This document shows positions 32,219 to 41,229 of a stretch of 64,000 nucleotides of DNA, one piece after another. How positions within the stretch are numbered: the first letter of the stretch is position 1; the number at the start of each line of letters is the position of its first letter. A program made the position numbers and the translations under genes. Below the pieces are notes generated by a model. It had not been told where the DNA came from and did not search any database. It saw only the letters and a list, made by a program, of their open reading frames with translations. Source of the stretch: Thermococcus sp. 4557 (GTDB lineage: Archaea > Methanobacteriota_B > Thermococci > Thermococcales > Thermococcaceae); assembly GCF_000221185.1 (NCBI RefSeq), contig NC_015865.1, forward strand, positions 1,947,321-2,011,320. Reading direction: 5' to 3'.

Positions 32219-33664
32219 TCAACCGAGCATGCTGTTGAGGTCGTCGAGCACCTTCTGGTACTTGTCCATGGCGCCCTGGCGCCACTCCTGGACGAGCTGG
32301 TCCTGGAAGTTCCTGTCCTTGACGATCCTGTCGTTTATCTTCTTGGCGTACTCCTCGGTGAAGGTAACTGTCTGACCGGTCTCGGGGTCCTTGAACTCTA
32401 TCGGGGCGGTGAGCTCGTCCTTGAGCTGCTCGAACTGCTCATCGGTTATCTTGCCCTGCTTGTGGGCCTGGACTATGGCGACCCATGCGTCGTGAAGCTT
32501 CTGGTTCGGGTCAACGAGGGTGGCCTTGAAGTAGTACTGGAGTGCGCTCACGGTCTCAAGGGCCCTCTTGTCGTCGAACTCGATTCCCTCGGCGTGTATG
32601 GCATCATCGTAGGCCTTCTCAAGGGCGGGCCTGGCTTCGCCGTAGGTCTTGCCCTCGTTCTGGCCCTTGAAGATGACGTCCGCGTAGGGCTTGGTGATGG
32701 TCATATCGAATATCTGCGGGTTGATCGGGAGCCTGTTGACGTCGGGGCTCATCCAGACGGCCTGACCCTCGGTGAGAACCCAGTATATGAAGGCCTGAGC
32801 CGCCTCGGGGTGCTTGGCGTTCTTGAGGAGTGCTATCGGGTCGCCGTTTATGATGCTCTCTCCCTTCGGAACGACGTAGAGACAGTCGGGGTTCTGCTGC
32901 ATGGCGGTGTAGCCGTAGAAGTCGATGGTGTTTCCTGCCGCTATCTCACCGTTGATAACGGCGTCCCTGACGGCGTCGCTGGCGAGGTAAACCTTGGAGT
33001 TGGCCGTGATGAGGGTCATGATGCGCCAGCCCTCCTCCCAGCCGAAGGCCTGGAGGATAATCTGGTATATCCTGGTGTTCGAGGTGCTCCTGGTCGGGTC
33101 GGCTATTCCGTACTGCGGCGGGTTGAGGGCCCAGTCCTCACTCGCTATGTCCTCCCACTTGTCCGGTATCTGAAGGTTCCACTTCTCGAGCTGCTTCTTG
33201 TTGACGGTGTATCCGAAGGAGGAGAGCGCCGCGGCTATCCAGTAAACTTTGCCGTCGTCGTCCTTCCTGACCATGGGCATTCCCGCGAGCTCGGTGGGGA
33301 GCGGGTTGCCGAGGAGACCGAGAACCTTCTCGTCGGTTATCGGGGCGAGGTAGTTGGCCTTGTAGAGGTCGTCGAAGAGCGTCGGTCCGCCTCCCCAGCC
33401 AACGTCGGCGCCCTTCTCGATGTAGCTGGGCCAGAGGCTCTCCGGGACCTTGATGAACTTGATGTCCTCAATGTTGTACTGCTTGGCGACATCGCTCTGG
33501 AGGAAGGTCTGCTTGACCATGTACTGTATGGTCGCGTCGTGCCTGGTGACGATGACAAGGGTTATTCCGGAGGTTTCACCGCCGTTTCCTCCGCTTATGC
33601 AGCCGCTGGCCACGACGCTGAGGGCAAGAAGCAGGATAAAGCCAATTGCCACGGGCTTCTTCAT
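32219..33664 (-). CDS. ABC importer substrate-binding lipoprotein
   Basis: The 481-residue binding protein has a lipoprotein signal peptide ending in VVASGC (lipidated Cys21), then a Gly-rich linker and a periplasmic-binding-protein fold of the iron/phosphonate/polyamine class: GITLVIVTRHDATIQ at the first strand, DVGWGGGPTLFDDLYKANYL, and SDAVRDAVINGEIAAGN. The ligand cannot be read from sequence; no obvious tyrosine-rich ferric site stands out. It precedes the fused permease and the ATPase and completes the importer. Confidence 0.9.
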   Translation of the reverse strand: MKKPVAIGFILLLALSVVASGCISGGNGGETSGITLVIVTRHDATIQYMVKQTFLQSDVAKQYNIEDIKFIKVPESLWPSYIEKGADVGWGGGPTLFDDLYKANYLAPITDEKVLGLLGNPLPTELAGMPMVRKDDDGKVYWIAAALSSFGYTVNKKQLEKWNLQIPDKWEDIASEDWALNPPQYGIADPTRSTSNTRIYQIILQAFGWEEGWRIMTLITANSKVYLASDAVRDAVINGEIAAGNTIDFYGYTAMQQNPDCLYVVPKGESIINGDPIALLKNAKHPEAAQAFIYWVLTEGQAVWMSPDVNRLPINPQIFDMTITKPYADVIFKGQNEGKTYGEARPALEKAYDDAIHAEGIEFDDKRALETVSALQYYFKATLVDPNQKLHDAWVAIVQAHKQGKITDEQFEQLKDELTAPIEFKDPETGQTVTFTEEYAKKINDRIVKDRNFQDQLVQEWRQGAMDKYQKVLDDLNSMLG

Positions 33665-33751
33665 GGTTTATCACCTGGTTATGTCAATCGTGGGTGGTTC
33701 GAGAAACTTAATAAAAAATTAATGGTTCAGCAAGCAAAAAAATGGAGGAGA

Positions 33752-34801
33752 TCACTTCCTCCTCCTGTAGAGGGCAAGCGGTATGAGGGCGAGACCGATC
33801 AGAGCCGCCGGGCCGCAGGTGCTTCCGCCCTCGCTGGTCTCTTCCTTGCCGAGGTTGCTCTGGACGGTTATGGCCCAGTGGATGAAGTTGGTGACGAACT
33901 GCGGGCCGTCGAGGTCAACGCCGTGGTAGGTCGGGCTCCACATCGGCTCGTAGCCGCCGTAGGGGGTCTCACCGCTGACAACGAGGACGTTCTTCTTGTC
34001 CTCGAAGAGCTGGACGGCCATGAGCGGGAACTCGCCGACGTCACCGGCGGTGTAGGCCTGGGCCGCCGGGTCGGTGTTCTCAACGATCTGGCCGTCGGCG
34101 CTGGTGGTGACTATGATGTATATTCCATCGGCGATTCCGCCGTGGAGGCTCTGCCAGTTGCCGTTCTCATCGACGTAAGCAACGACACCCGGTCCGTGGA
34201 AGAGGACCTTGCCGCCGTTCTTGAAGTCCTTGGTGAGCATGTCCTTGTCGGGGGTTCCGCTGTCCGGGTTCACGAGACCGACGACACGGTAGCCGGCTCC
34301 AGCGTTGCTGGTGGCGTCCTCAGCGGAGCACTGGTCGAGCCTGAGGTTGGCGCCGATGGCGTCGAGGATGGTGTTGGCGAAGTCAATCCTCTGCGGGCCG
34401 TCGCCGTAGTCAGAATCAGCCGCAACCCAGAGGATCCTGTTTCCGTCGTTCCACCACTGGACGATGGCCTGAACCTCGTCCGGGCTGAAGGCCTGGGTCG
34501 GCTGGCCGATGATAAGGAAGTCCACGTCCTTGATGGCGTCGTAGGTTATCTTCTCGCCGAGCTGATTGATTCCAAGCTCATCGGCCTTGTCGGCCGGTCC
34601 TATGTAAGCCCAGCTGACGTCGCTGATGGTCTTTATCATTCCCTCAGCGAGAACGTTGCCGTCCTTGTCGGTCAGAACTGCCAGACCCTTGTCGCTCTCG
34701 CCGTGGGCGAGGTCAACACCGACGGTCGTAGCACTGGCCATGGCAAATCCAAAAACACCAAAGAAAACAAACACCGCAAGTATTATTGCAGCCTTCCTCA
34801 T
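33752..34801 (-). CDS. Secreted CGP-CTERM protein with GATase-like fold
   Basis: The 349-residue exported protein has a signal peptide (residues 1-24, ending AMASA) and a C-terminal CGP-CTERM tail (SEGGSTCGPAALIG, hydrophobic helix, RRRK). The body resembles class I glutamine amidotransferase-like surface domains (DFLIIGQPTQAFSPDEVQAI, NDGNRILWVAADSDYG) of the DUF4350 sort, without a clear catalytic Cys-His pair. It probably binds a ligand at the cell surface. It has its own GGTGATA ribosome site and a TATA-like TTATAAC, and is upstream of the importer genes. Confidence 0.8.
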   Translation of the reverse strand: MRKAAIILAVFVFFGVFGFAMASATTVGVDLAHGESDKGLAVLTDKDGNVLAEGMIKTISDVSWAYIGPADKADELGINQLGEKITYDAIKDVDFLIIGQPTQAFSPDEVQAIVQWWNDGNRILWVAADSDYGDGPQRIDFANTILDAIGANLRLDQCSAEDATSNAGAGYRVVGLVNPDSGTPDKDMLTKDFKNGGKVLFHGPGVVAYVDENGNWQSLHGGIADGIYIIVTTSADGQIVENTDPAAQAYTAGDVGEFPLMAVQLFEDKKNVLVVSGETPYGGYEPMWSPTYHGVDLDGPQFVTNFIHWAITVQSNLGKEETSEGGSTCGPAALIGLALIPLALYRRRK

Positions 34802-34963
34802 GGTATCACCGGGTTATCTAAGGCCCAGGAAGTTATAAATCTTATGAAGTGGGAAGTTTTTCGATTCAGTTAAACTTTTGAGCCATCCCCGAAGCCGTCG
34901 GCTGTACTTCCCCCGCAGTAAAACCCTTAAAGGCTTGTACCGTTCAGGCTTCAGGTGGTGAGT

Positions 34964-36091
34964 ATGGACATTGAAAGAAGGATAGAACTCATCAAGAGAA
35001 AGCCAACGGAGGAGCTCCTGACGGAGGAAAACCTCAGGCACCTGCTCGAAGTCGGCGTTCCAATGCAGCACTACATCGGATTTGAGATAAGCGGTTACAT
35101 TCACCTCGGAACCGGACTCATGGCGGGAGCGAAGATAGCCGACCTTCAGAAGGCTGGAATCAAGACGAGAATCTTCCTCGCCGACTGGCACAGCTGGATA
35201 AACGACAAGCTCGGTGGAGACCTGGAGGTCATCCAGAAGGTCGCGCTTAGCTACTTCAAGGAGGGCATGAAGCAGAGCATAAAGGTCATGGGCGGTGACC
35301 CTGAGGAGGTCGAGTTCGTCCTCGCGAGCGAGATACTCGAGAAGGGCGACTACTGGCAGACCGTCATAGACATCTCCAAGAACGTCACCCTCGCGAGGAT
35401 GATGCGCTCCATAACGATAATGGGCCGCCAGATGGGGGAGGCCATAGACTTCGCCAAGCTCATCTACCCGGCGATGCAGGTTGCCGACATCTACTACCAG
35501 GGCGTCACCATAGCCCACGCCGGAATGGACCAGAGGAAGGCCCACGTCATAGCCATCGAAGTGGCTCAGAAGCTCAAGTACCACGCCCTCGAGTGGAAGG
35601 GCGAGAAGCTCAAGCCGGTCGCTCTGCACCACCACCTCCTGCTCGGCCTCCAGGAGCCGCCGGTGTGGCCGATAGAGAGCGAGGAGCAGTTTAAGGAGCT
35701 CAAGACCCAGATGAAGATGAGCAAGAGCAAGCCCTACTCGGCGGTCTTTATCCACGACACACCGGAGGAAATCAAGCAGAAGCTCAGGAAGGCCTTCTGC
35801 CCGGCGAGGGAAGTCAGGTACAACCCGGTCCTCGACTGGGCAGAGTACATAATCTTCCGCGAGGAGCCTACGGAGTTCACAATCCACCGCCCGGCCAAGT
35901 TCGGCGGCGACGTCACCTACACGACCATCGAGGAGCTCAAGAGAGACTTCGCCGAGGGCAAGCTTCACCCGCTCGACCTCAAGAACGCGGTCGCCGAATA
36001 CCTCATCGAACTCCTCAAGCCGGTCAGGGACTACTTCGAGAGGAATCCTGAGCCGCTTGAGCTGATGCGGGAGATAAAGATCACCCGCTGA
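34964..36091 (+). CDS. tyrS: Tyrosyl-tRNA synthetase
   Basis: This class I enzyme charges tRNA-Tyr. The 375-residue archaeal-type protein has the HIGH-like HLGTG within YIHLGTGLMAGAKIADL, the tyrosine-pocket segment QVADIYYQGVTIAHAGMDQRK, and the KMSKS loop KMSKSKPYSAVFIHD. Length and motifs fit archaeal TyrRS rather than TrpRS. ATG at 34964 is preceded by AGGTGGTGAG. Expressed divergently from the CGP-CTERM gene. Confidence 0.95.
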   Translation: MDIERRIELIKRKPTEELLTEENLRHLLEVGVPMQHYIGFEISGYIHLGTGLMAGAKIADLQKAGIKTRIFLADWHSWINDKLGGDLEVIQKVALSYFKEGMKQSIKVMGGDPEEVEFVLASEILEKGDYWQTVIDISKNVTLARMMRSITIMGRQMGEAIDFAKLIYPAMQVADIYYQGVTIAHAGMDQRKAHVIAIEVAQKLKYHALEWKGEKLKPVALHHHLLLGLQEPPVWPIESEEQFKELKTQMKMSKSKPYSAVFIHDTPEEIKQKLRKAFCPAREVRYNPVLDWAEYIIFREEPTEFTIHRPAKFGGDVTYTTIEELKRDFAEGKLHPLDLKNAVAEYLIELLKPVRDYFERNPEPLELMREIKITR

Positions 36092-36121
36092 TTCTTCTTT
36101 TCCTTTCAGCTGGTGGAGCCG

Positions 36122-36595
36122 ATGCCGGGAATAGACGAGAAGGACAGGGAGATACTCCGAATCCTCCGGAAGGAGGGCAGGATAACCCTAACCGAGCTCG
36201 GGAAGAGGGTTGGCTTATCCCCGGCGAGCGTGAAGAACAGGGTCGAAAAGCTGGAGAAGCTCGGGGCCATTAAGGGCTACTCCGCCATCGTTGACCCGGC
36301 TTTCCTCGATGAATACGTCCAGGCTTTCTTTGAGCTGCGCCTGGCCATAGACGACCACACGATAGACCAGATTCTGATGAAGATTGCCTGCTTGGAGGAG
36401 GTTCAGAGCCTCTACCGGCGCAGCGGTGAGAGACAGATACTCGTGAGGGCGAGCTTCCACAGTACCGACGAGGTTAAGGCCTTCGCCGGGAGGCTCAAAC
36501 GGTTATTCGGCAAAAACCTCGAACGGGTGGAGGTTACGCTCATAATAGACACCTTCAAGGAGAACTGGGTGGCCTGTGAGAAGGGAAAGCGATGA
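36122..36595 (+). CDS. Lrp/AsnC-family transcriptional regulator
   Basis: The 157-residue protein has an N-terminal helix-turn-helix (DREILRILRKEGRITLTELGKRVGLSP, then VKNRVEKLEKLGAIKGYSAIV; shown in parts) and a C-terminal RAM effector-binding domain (about 70-150). Its typical Asn-rich or Gly loop is partly altered. Members regulate amino acid metabolism or act globally. I chose ATG at 36122, since GGTGG lies 5 bp upstream; GTG at 36113 is possible. It follows tyrS by about 30 bp and may share its transcript. Confidence 0.88.
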   Translation: MPGIDEKDREILRILRKEGRITLTELGKRVGLSPASVKNRVEKLEKLGAIKGYSAIVDPAFLDEYVQAFFELRLAIDDHTIDQILMKIACLEEVQSLYRRSGERQILVRASFHSTDEVKAFAGRLKRLFGKNLERVEVTLIIDTFKENWVACEKGKR

Positions 36596-36616
36596 GCACT
36601 TGGCGAGGGAGTGAGG

Positions 36617-39232
36617 ATGCTCTTCGTCGTGAGACCTGGAAGGAAGAAGAACGAGCTTGAGGCATTCTTCATCGAGAACGAGCCCGAAAAGCTCACCGCC
36701 ATGAAGAACCTGAAGGCCGAGAGGATATACCGCTTCATAATGCGAGAGGGAAGGCTCTTCAAGGTTCTTGAGGGCAGCCAGTATCGCAATCCGAAGGAAA
36801 TCGAGAAGCTTCTTCGTCAGGCCAGAATCGTCCTTGTGAACGCCGACGAGTGGGAGGACTACTTCAGGAGGAGGCTCCAGAACAAGAGGGTTGAACGCGC
36901 CGAGCTCTGCCGCCTCTGCCTCCTCGACGGCAGGATAACCGTCCTCACCGAGGGCAACCGCATTAAATACCACGGCGAGTACATCTGCGAGCGCTGTGCC
37001 GAGGACGAGCTGAAGAGGGAGCTCCGCTTCAGGTTCAAGAGCGTTGCCATGTTCGACCAGGCGAAGAAGCTCCTCGACCGGTTCAGAGACCTGGATAAAG
37101 TCCTCTACGCCTTCGACCCCCGCTTCGACCCGACGAGGCATCCGGAGATAACCAAGTGGGATGAACTGAAGGCCAAGCACGTGCGCGTTGAGAAAATCCA
37201 CATCGACGAGCTCCCGCTTCCCGAGAGGTTTAAATCCGTTCTTAAGGCGGAAGGCGTTAACGAGCTCCTCCCGGTCCAGAGCCTGGCGATAAAGAACGGC
37301 CTCCTTGAAGGCGAGAGCCTCCTCGTGGTTTCCGCCACTGCCAGCGGCAAAACCCTCATCGGCGAGCTGGCCGGTGTTCCGAGGGCCATGAAAGGCCGGA
37401 AGATGCTTTTCCTCGTCCCACTTGTCGCTCTGGCCAACCAGAAGTACGAGGACTTCAAGAGGAGGTATTCGAAGCTCGGGCTGAGGGTGGCGATAAGGGT
37501 TGGAATGAGCCGCATAAAGACCCGGGACGAGCTTGTGGTCGTTGACACGGGCATCGATGCGGACATCATAGTGGGAACCTATGAGGGCGTTGACTACCTC
37601 CTCAGGGCGGGGAGGAAGATCGGCAACGTTGGAACCATAGTGATAGACGAGATACACACCCTCGACGACGAGGAGCGCGGGCCGAGGCTTGACGGTTTAA
37701 TTGCGAGGCTGAGGAAGCTCTATCCGAGCGCGCAGTTCATCGGCCTCTCCGCAACCGTTGGAAACGCCGGCGAACTGGCGAAGGAGCTCGGGCTGAAGCT
37801 GGTGCTCTACGATGAGAGGCCGGTTGACTTGGAGAGGCACATCATCATAGCGAGAAACGAGTCCGAGAAGTGGCGCCACATAGCGGTTCTCTGCCGGGCG
37901 GAGGCGATGAGAAAATCCCGGCAGGGCTACAAGGGGCAGACGATAGTCTTCACCTTCTCGCGCAAGAGGACGCACGAGCTTGCCGCTTACCTCACGAGCA
38001 AAGGCCTGAAAGCCAAGCCCTACCACTCCGGCCTGCCCTACAAGCAGAGGAAGCTCACCGAGATGGAGTTTTTAGCCCAGAGGCTCGACGTTGTGGTCAC
38101 CACAGCCGCCCTTGGGGCCGGTGTTGACTTTCCAGCGAGCCAGGTCATCTTCGAGAGCCTCGCGATGGGCAACAAGTGGCTGAGTGTGAGGGAGTTCCAC
38201 CAGATGCTCGGAAGGGCAGGAAGGCCGCTCTACCACGAGAAGGGCAGGGTATATCTCATCGTCGAGCCCGGGAGGAAGTATTCCGCCCAGATGGAAAGCT
38301 CGGAGGACGAGGTTGCATTCAAGCTCCTCATCGCACCGATTGAGCCTGTCCTCGTCGAGTGGAGCGACGAGCTTGAGCAGGACAACGTCTTAGCCCATTC
38401 CTGCGTCTTCAACCGGCTCGACGTCATCGAGGATGTCCAGTCCAAATGCCTCGGCGCCAACCAGAGTGCGGAAAAGGTCCTCGAAAAGCTTGGGGAGCAC
38501 GGCTTTGTCCGGCTTAAAGGGCCGTCCGTGGAGGTCACCCCCTACGGAAGGGCCGTTAGTATGAGCTTTCTCCTGCCCAAGGAGGCGTCCTTCATAAGGA
38601 ACAACCTCGGAAAGAAGCCCGCCCGGTGGATAGCCGTCAAGCTTTTGCCGTTCGAGAACCTCTACCTGAGCGGAACGCTCCAGAGGGAGCTTGAGGGTGC
38701 AGTGAGGGGAAGACTGAGTGCCAACGTATTCTCGCCGAGCTTTGCCTCGATCCTTGATGAACTTGACCGGGTTATCCCCGAACTCAGCCCCAACGCCGCC
38801 GAGAGGCTCTTCACGCTCTACCAGGAGTTCTTTATGTGCCCCGAGGACGACTGCACCGACTACGCGATGGAGCGCGTGAGCGATATGATAATCGAGCTGA
38901 GGAGGAGCGGTAAGCACCCCACGCAGATAGCGGAGCACTTCAGGAAGGTCTATGGATTGATAGTCTATCCCGGAGACGTCTTCACGTGGCTCGACGGCAT
39001 TGTAAGGAAGCTTGAGGCGATAGAGAGAATCGCGAGGGTCTTCCGCGTGAGGAACACCGAGGAGGAGGCAAAGGTCCTGAAGAGGGAGATTGAGGAGGGC
39101 AGAACGATACGCAGGGACCGCGGGGACAACAGAGGTTACCATAGGTCTTCAGGCATGAGAGACCGGGAAAAATCGAGAGGACGGAACCAGACTCGAAAAG
39201 GGATGAACGGTAGGAGGAAGGGGCCGGGCTGA
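36617..39232 (+). CDS. Ski2/Hel308-like DExH helicase with zinc-ribbon N-terminus
   Basis: The 871-residue superfamily 2 helicase has an N-terminal region of about 200 residues with a CxxC...CxxC zinc ribbon (CRLC and CERC, about residues 97-137), then the helicase core: Q-like LLPVQSLAI, motif I SATASGKT, motif II DEIH, motif III GLSATVGN, IVFTFSRKRTHEL, motif V TAALGAGVDFP and motif VI QMLGRAGRP. The C-terminus is winged-helix and helical, ending in a basic, RG-rich tail (RGDNRGYHRSS). Related archaeal proteins are thought to act on RNA or stalled forks; which applies here is open. ATG at 36617 (GTG 36611 alternative) has GGGAGTGAG upstream. Confidence 0.88.
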   Translation: MLFVVRPGRKKNELEAFFIENEPEKLTAMKNLKAERIYRFIMREGRLFKVLEGSQYRNPKEIEKLLRQARIVLVNADEWEDYFRRRLQNKRVERAELCRLCLLDGRITVLTEGNRIKYHGEYICERCAEDELKRELRFRFKSVAMFDQAKKLLDRFRDLDKVLYAFDPRFDPTRHPEITKWDELKAKHVRVEKIHIDELPLPERFKSVLKAEGVNELLPVQSLAIKNGLLEGESLLVVSATASGKTLIGELAGVPRAMKGRKMLFLVPLVALANQKYEDFKRRYSKLGLRVAIRVGMSRIKTRDELVVVDTGIDADIIVGTYEGVDYLLRAGRKIGNVGTIVIDEIHTLDDEERGPRLDGLIARLRKLYPSAQFIGLSATVGNAGELAKELGLKLVLYDERPVDLERHIIIARNESEKWRHIAVLCRAEAMRKSRQGYKGQTIVFTFSRKRTHELAAYLTSKGLKAKPYHSGLPYKQRKLTEMEFLAQRLDVVVTTAALGAGVDFPASQVIFESLAMGNKWLSVREFHQMLGRAGRPLYHEKGRVYLIVEPGRKYSAQMESSEDEVAFKLLIAPIEPVLVEWSDELEQDNVLAHSCVFNRLDVIEDVQSKCLGANQSAEKVLEKLGEHGFVRLKGPSVEVTPYGRAVSMSFLLPKEASFIRNNLGKKPARWIAVKLLPFENLYLSGTLQRELEGAVRGRLSANVFSPSFASILDELDRVIPELSPNAAERLFTLYQEFFMCPEDDCTDYAMERVSDMIIELRRSGKHPTQIAEHFRKVYGLIVYPGDVFTWLDGIVRKLEAIERIARVFRVRNTEEEAKVLKREIEEGRTIRRDRGDNRGYHRSSGMRDREKSRGRNQTRKGMNGRRKGPG

Positions 39233-39235
39233 TGC

Positions 39236-40042
39236 TCAGCCCCCTATCTGGAGCACCAGCTGGGCCGGGTCCCTGATGGCCGGCCCCAGACCGAGAACGT
39301 AAACCATGAGATACCAGAGCCTTCTTTCCTCTTCATCATCTACGAGCTTCTGGAGACCGTAGTAGACTATCACGAGGATGAAGGTTATCCACGGGTAGTA
39401 GAAGTACGCTCCAAAGTGCTGGACCAGGATGTTCTCAAGCCAGTGAACCTCGCGGTAGCCGTAGAAGTGTATGGCAACGACCGTTGATCCCATGTCGTAG
39501 AGGTGCGCTAAAACCGCGTAGAGGTAGAGCTTATCGAAGGGCCTGTACCTGTATATCAGCAGCGCGGGTATCCAGGAGACGAAGGTGTGAAGGAGCGTCA
39601 GCCCGTAGGGCTCCCAGCTCTTTGCGTGGGTGATCAGCAAATAGTTCGCCCACAGTGCCAGGAGTGCTCCCCAGCCGAAGGTCAGCTTCGGGTAGGTTTT
39701 CAGCTTTGCGTCCAGAACTATGGCGGGCAGCATTATGAAGAACGTGGTGAAGAAAATTCCCGGCGTGAGTATCAGGGGATTCTGGGGGAGTATGCCTCCA
39801 TCGACGAGGGCCCTCACGGTGGATCCGAAGACGACCATCAGTGTAACCGCCATAAAAAGTGTCTTGTCGATTTTGATCTTGAGGGGTTTCAGTATATACC
39901 TATATGTATATATGGCCCCGAGGCCGAGCATGAGTGCATACACGAGCGTGTTTATCGGGTTGTAGCCGCTCCTGGTGAACATCGGCTCCCAGAAGTATTT
40001 GTACATGAAACCCCACAGTTCGTTCCACAGTGATTCCAGCAT
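39236..40042 (-). CDS. DUF63-family membrane protein
   Basis: The 268-residue integral membrane protein matches the archaeal DUF63 family: SGYNPINTLVYALMLGLG at the first helix, STVRALVDGGILPQNPLILTP in the loop after helix 2, and LAHLYDMGSTVVAIHFYGY. About seven helices are present. No function is established. It converges on the helicase gene, with 3 bp between stops. Confidence 0.85.
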   Translation of the reverse strand: MLESLWNELWGFMYKYFWEPMFTRSGYNPINTLVYALMLGLGAIYTYRYILKPLKIKIDKTLFMAVTLMVVFGSTVRALVDGGILPQNPLILTPGIFFTTFFIMLPAIVLDAKLKTYPKLTFGWGALLALWANYLLITHAKSWEPYGLTLLHTFVSWIPALLIYRYRPFDKLYLYAVLAHLYDMGSTVVAIHFYGYREVHWLENILVQHFGAYFYYPWITFILVIVYYGLQKLVDDEEERRLWYLMVYVLGLGPAIRDPAQLVLQIGG

Positions 40043-40146
40043 CTCTTTCCCCCAGGGTGAGTCTCCCTTCCGGTTTAAAGGTCTTTTGGGAACAAAAAAG
40101 AAAAGCTGATAAACGGTGGGATTTTAAAAATGTAAGGGGTGATGGA

Positions 40147-40533
40147 ATGCCGTACGGACCTGCGATGGTTTTTGGTATGGGCGCCGCGATGATACTGGGC
40201 TTCCTGCTGGCGCTCTTCATAGCAGCGCTGTTCCTGTGGATGGCGGCGAAGCTGATTGGAATCCAGAACGCTTCGATAGGGAAGGCAATGATCGCGATAC
40301 TCGGTGGGGGCATCCTAGCGGCCATCGTTGGCTCTCTGGTCGGAGCGGTTCTGGGACCCCTTGGCCCCATAGCGGCGTTTATTACAAACCTATGGGTCAT
40401 CAAGGCAGTTTTTGACACCGGCTGGCTCAGAGCCTTCCTCGCGTGGATACTCTCGGCCGTGATAGCGGCCATAGTCATGGGAATCCTCGCGTTCCTGGGA
40501 ATATTCACAATCGGCGCACTCGCGGCGCTCTGA
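40147..40533 (+). CDS. Hypothetical hydrophobic membrane protein
   Basis: This unrecognised 128-residue protein is almost wholly hydrophobic, with four helices and several glycine-rich turns (GGGILAAIVGSLVGAVLGPLG). A GGGGTGATG ribosome site precedes the ATG at 40147. A TATA-like GATTTTAAAAATG lies about 25 bp upstream, so transcription begins close to the start codon. It is divergent from the DUF63 gene. Confidence 0.7.
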   Translation: MPYGPAMVFGMGAAMILGFLLALFIAALFLWMAAKLIGIQNASIGKAMIAILGGGILAAIVGSLVGAVLGPLGPIAAFITNLWVIKAVFDTGWLRAFLAWILSAVIAAIVMGILAFLGIFTIGALAAL

Positions 40534-40593
40534 GTTTCTCTTTATTTTGGTTTGGGGTAAGGTATAAATATCCCCAGCGCGCTAAACTATGTG

Positions 40594-41229
40594 ATGCCTA
40601 TGTTCTTCAAACCGGCCGAGCTCCAATCCAGGGAGGTGAAGCCCTTCGATGGGTTCCCCTTCGGCCTCAGCGAGGGGAGCCTAGCCGGGATAATCTCAAC
40701 CGACGAGCTGGCCGAGACGGCTTTTCTGTACCACCTCGTTGCAAATTCCCTTGAGAACGGTCCCGTCTATCATATCGGCCCCGGAGCATCGTTTTCCGTT
40801 AAGGTTCTGAAGCGCCTCACCGAGGACGTTTCCAACCTGTACGCCGGCAACGTCTACTCGGTTGAGGAACTCCTCCAGGCGCTCAATGTCGTTGAGGATG
40901 GCTCCCTCGTGGTGGTCCCGCTCTTTCCGGCGCTTCTCAACCGCTCCGCCGAGGGGGTAGTGGAGGTTCGAAAGCTGGTTGACAGAAAGGGACTCATCCT
41001 GGTTCTGGGACACACAACCATAGAGCTCAACGAGCTCGACCTTCCCGGCGAGTTTAGGCGCCTCTATGACCTTCCGGAGATATTCGAGGCGCTGGCCGTT
41101 CTGAGAACCAGCTCCTACCGCGGTCACTACAGGCTCAACATGACCGTCCTGAAAGCGCCCCCCGACTACGTCTCCGCCGTGGGGGACCACTCGATACCGA
41201 TAGACTCCCTGATAAAGCCCCTTCTCTAG
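40594..41229 (+). CDS. Hypothetical protein, RecA-like fold possible
   Basis: The 211-residue protein is not a recognised family. The order of strands and helices (GLSEGSLAGIISTDELAETAFLYHLV, then DGSLVVVPLFPALLN, then GLILVLGHTTIEL; quoted in parts) recalls RecA/KaiC-like domains, but there is no Walker A lysine, so ATP hydrolysis is doubtful. A TATA box GGTATAAATA (40561-40570) lies about 28 bp upstream of ATG 40594, favouring a leaderless start; GTG 40591 is in frame as well. It converges on the biotin ECF operon with a 4-bp overlap. Confidence 0.65.
   Translation: MPMFFKPAELQSREVKPFDGFPFGLSEGSLAGIISTDELAETAFLYHLVANSLENGPVYHIGPGASFSVKVLKRLTEDVSNLYAGNVYSVEELLQALNVVEDGSLVVVPLFPALLNRSAEGVVEVRKLVDRKGLILVLGHTTIELNELDLPGEFRRLYDLPEIFEALAVLRTSSYRGHYRLNMTVLKAPPDYVSAVGDHSIPIDSLIKPLL

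Noticed and set aside
32171..34873. Long 900-codon open frame on the plus strand opposite the binding protein and CGP-CTERM genes
   Set aside because: It has no ribosome site or motif and mirrors the codon bias of two well-supported minus-strand genes; its product is repetitive in Val, Leu, Asp and Glu, typical of antisense frames in GC-rich DNA.
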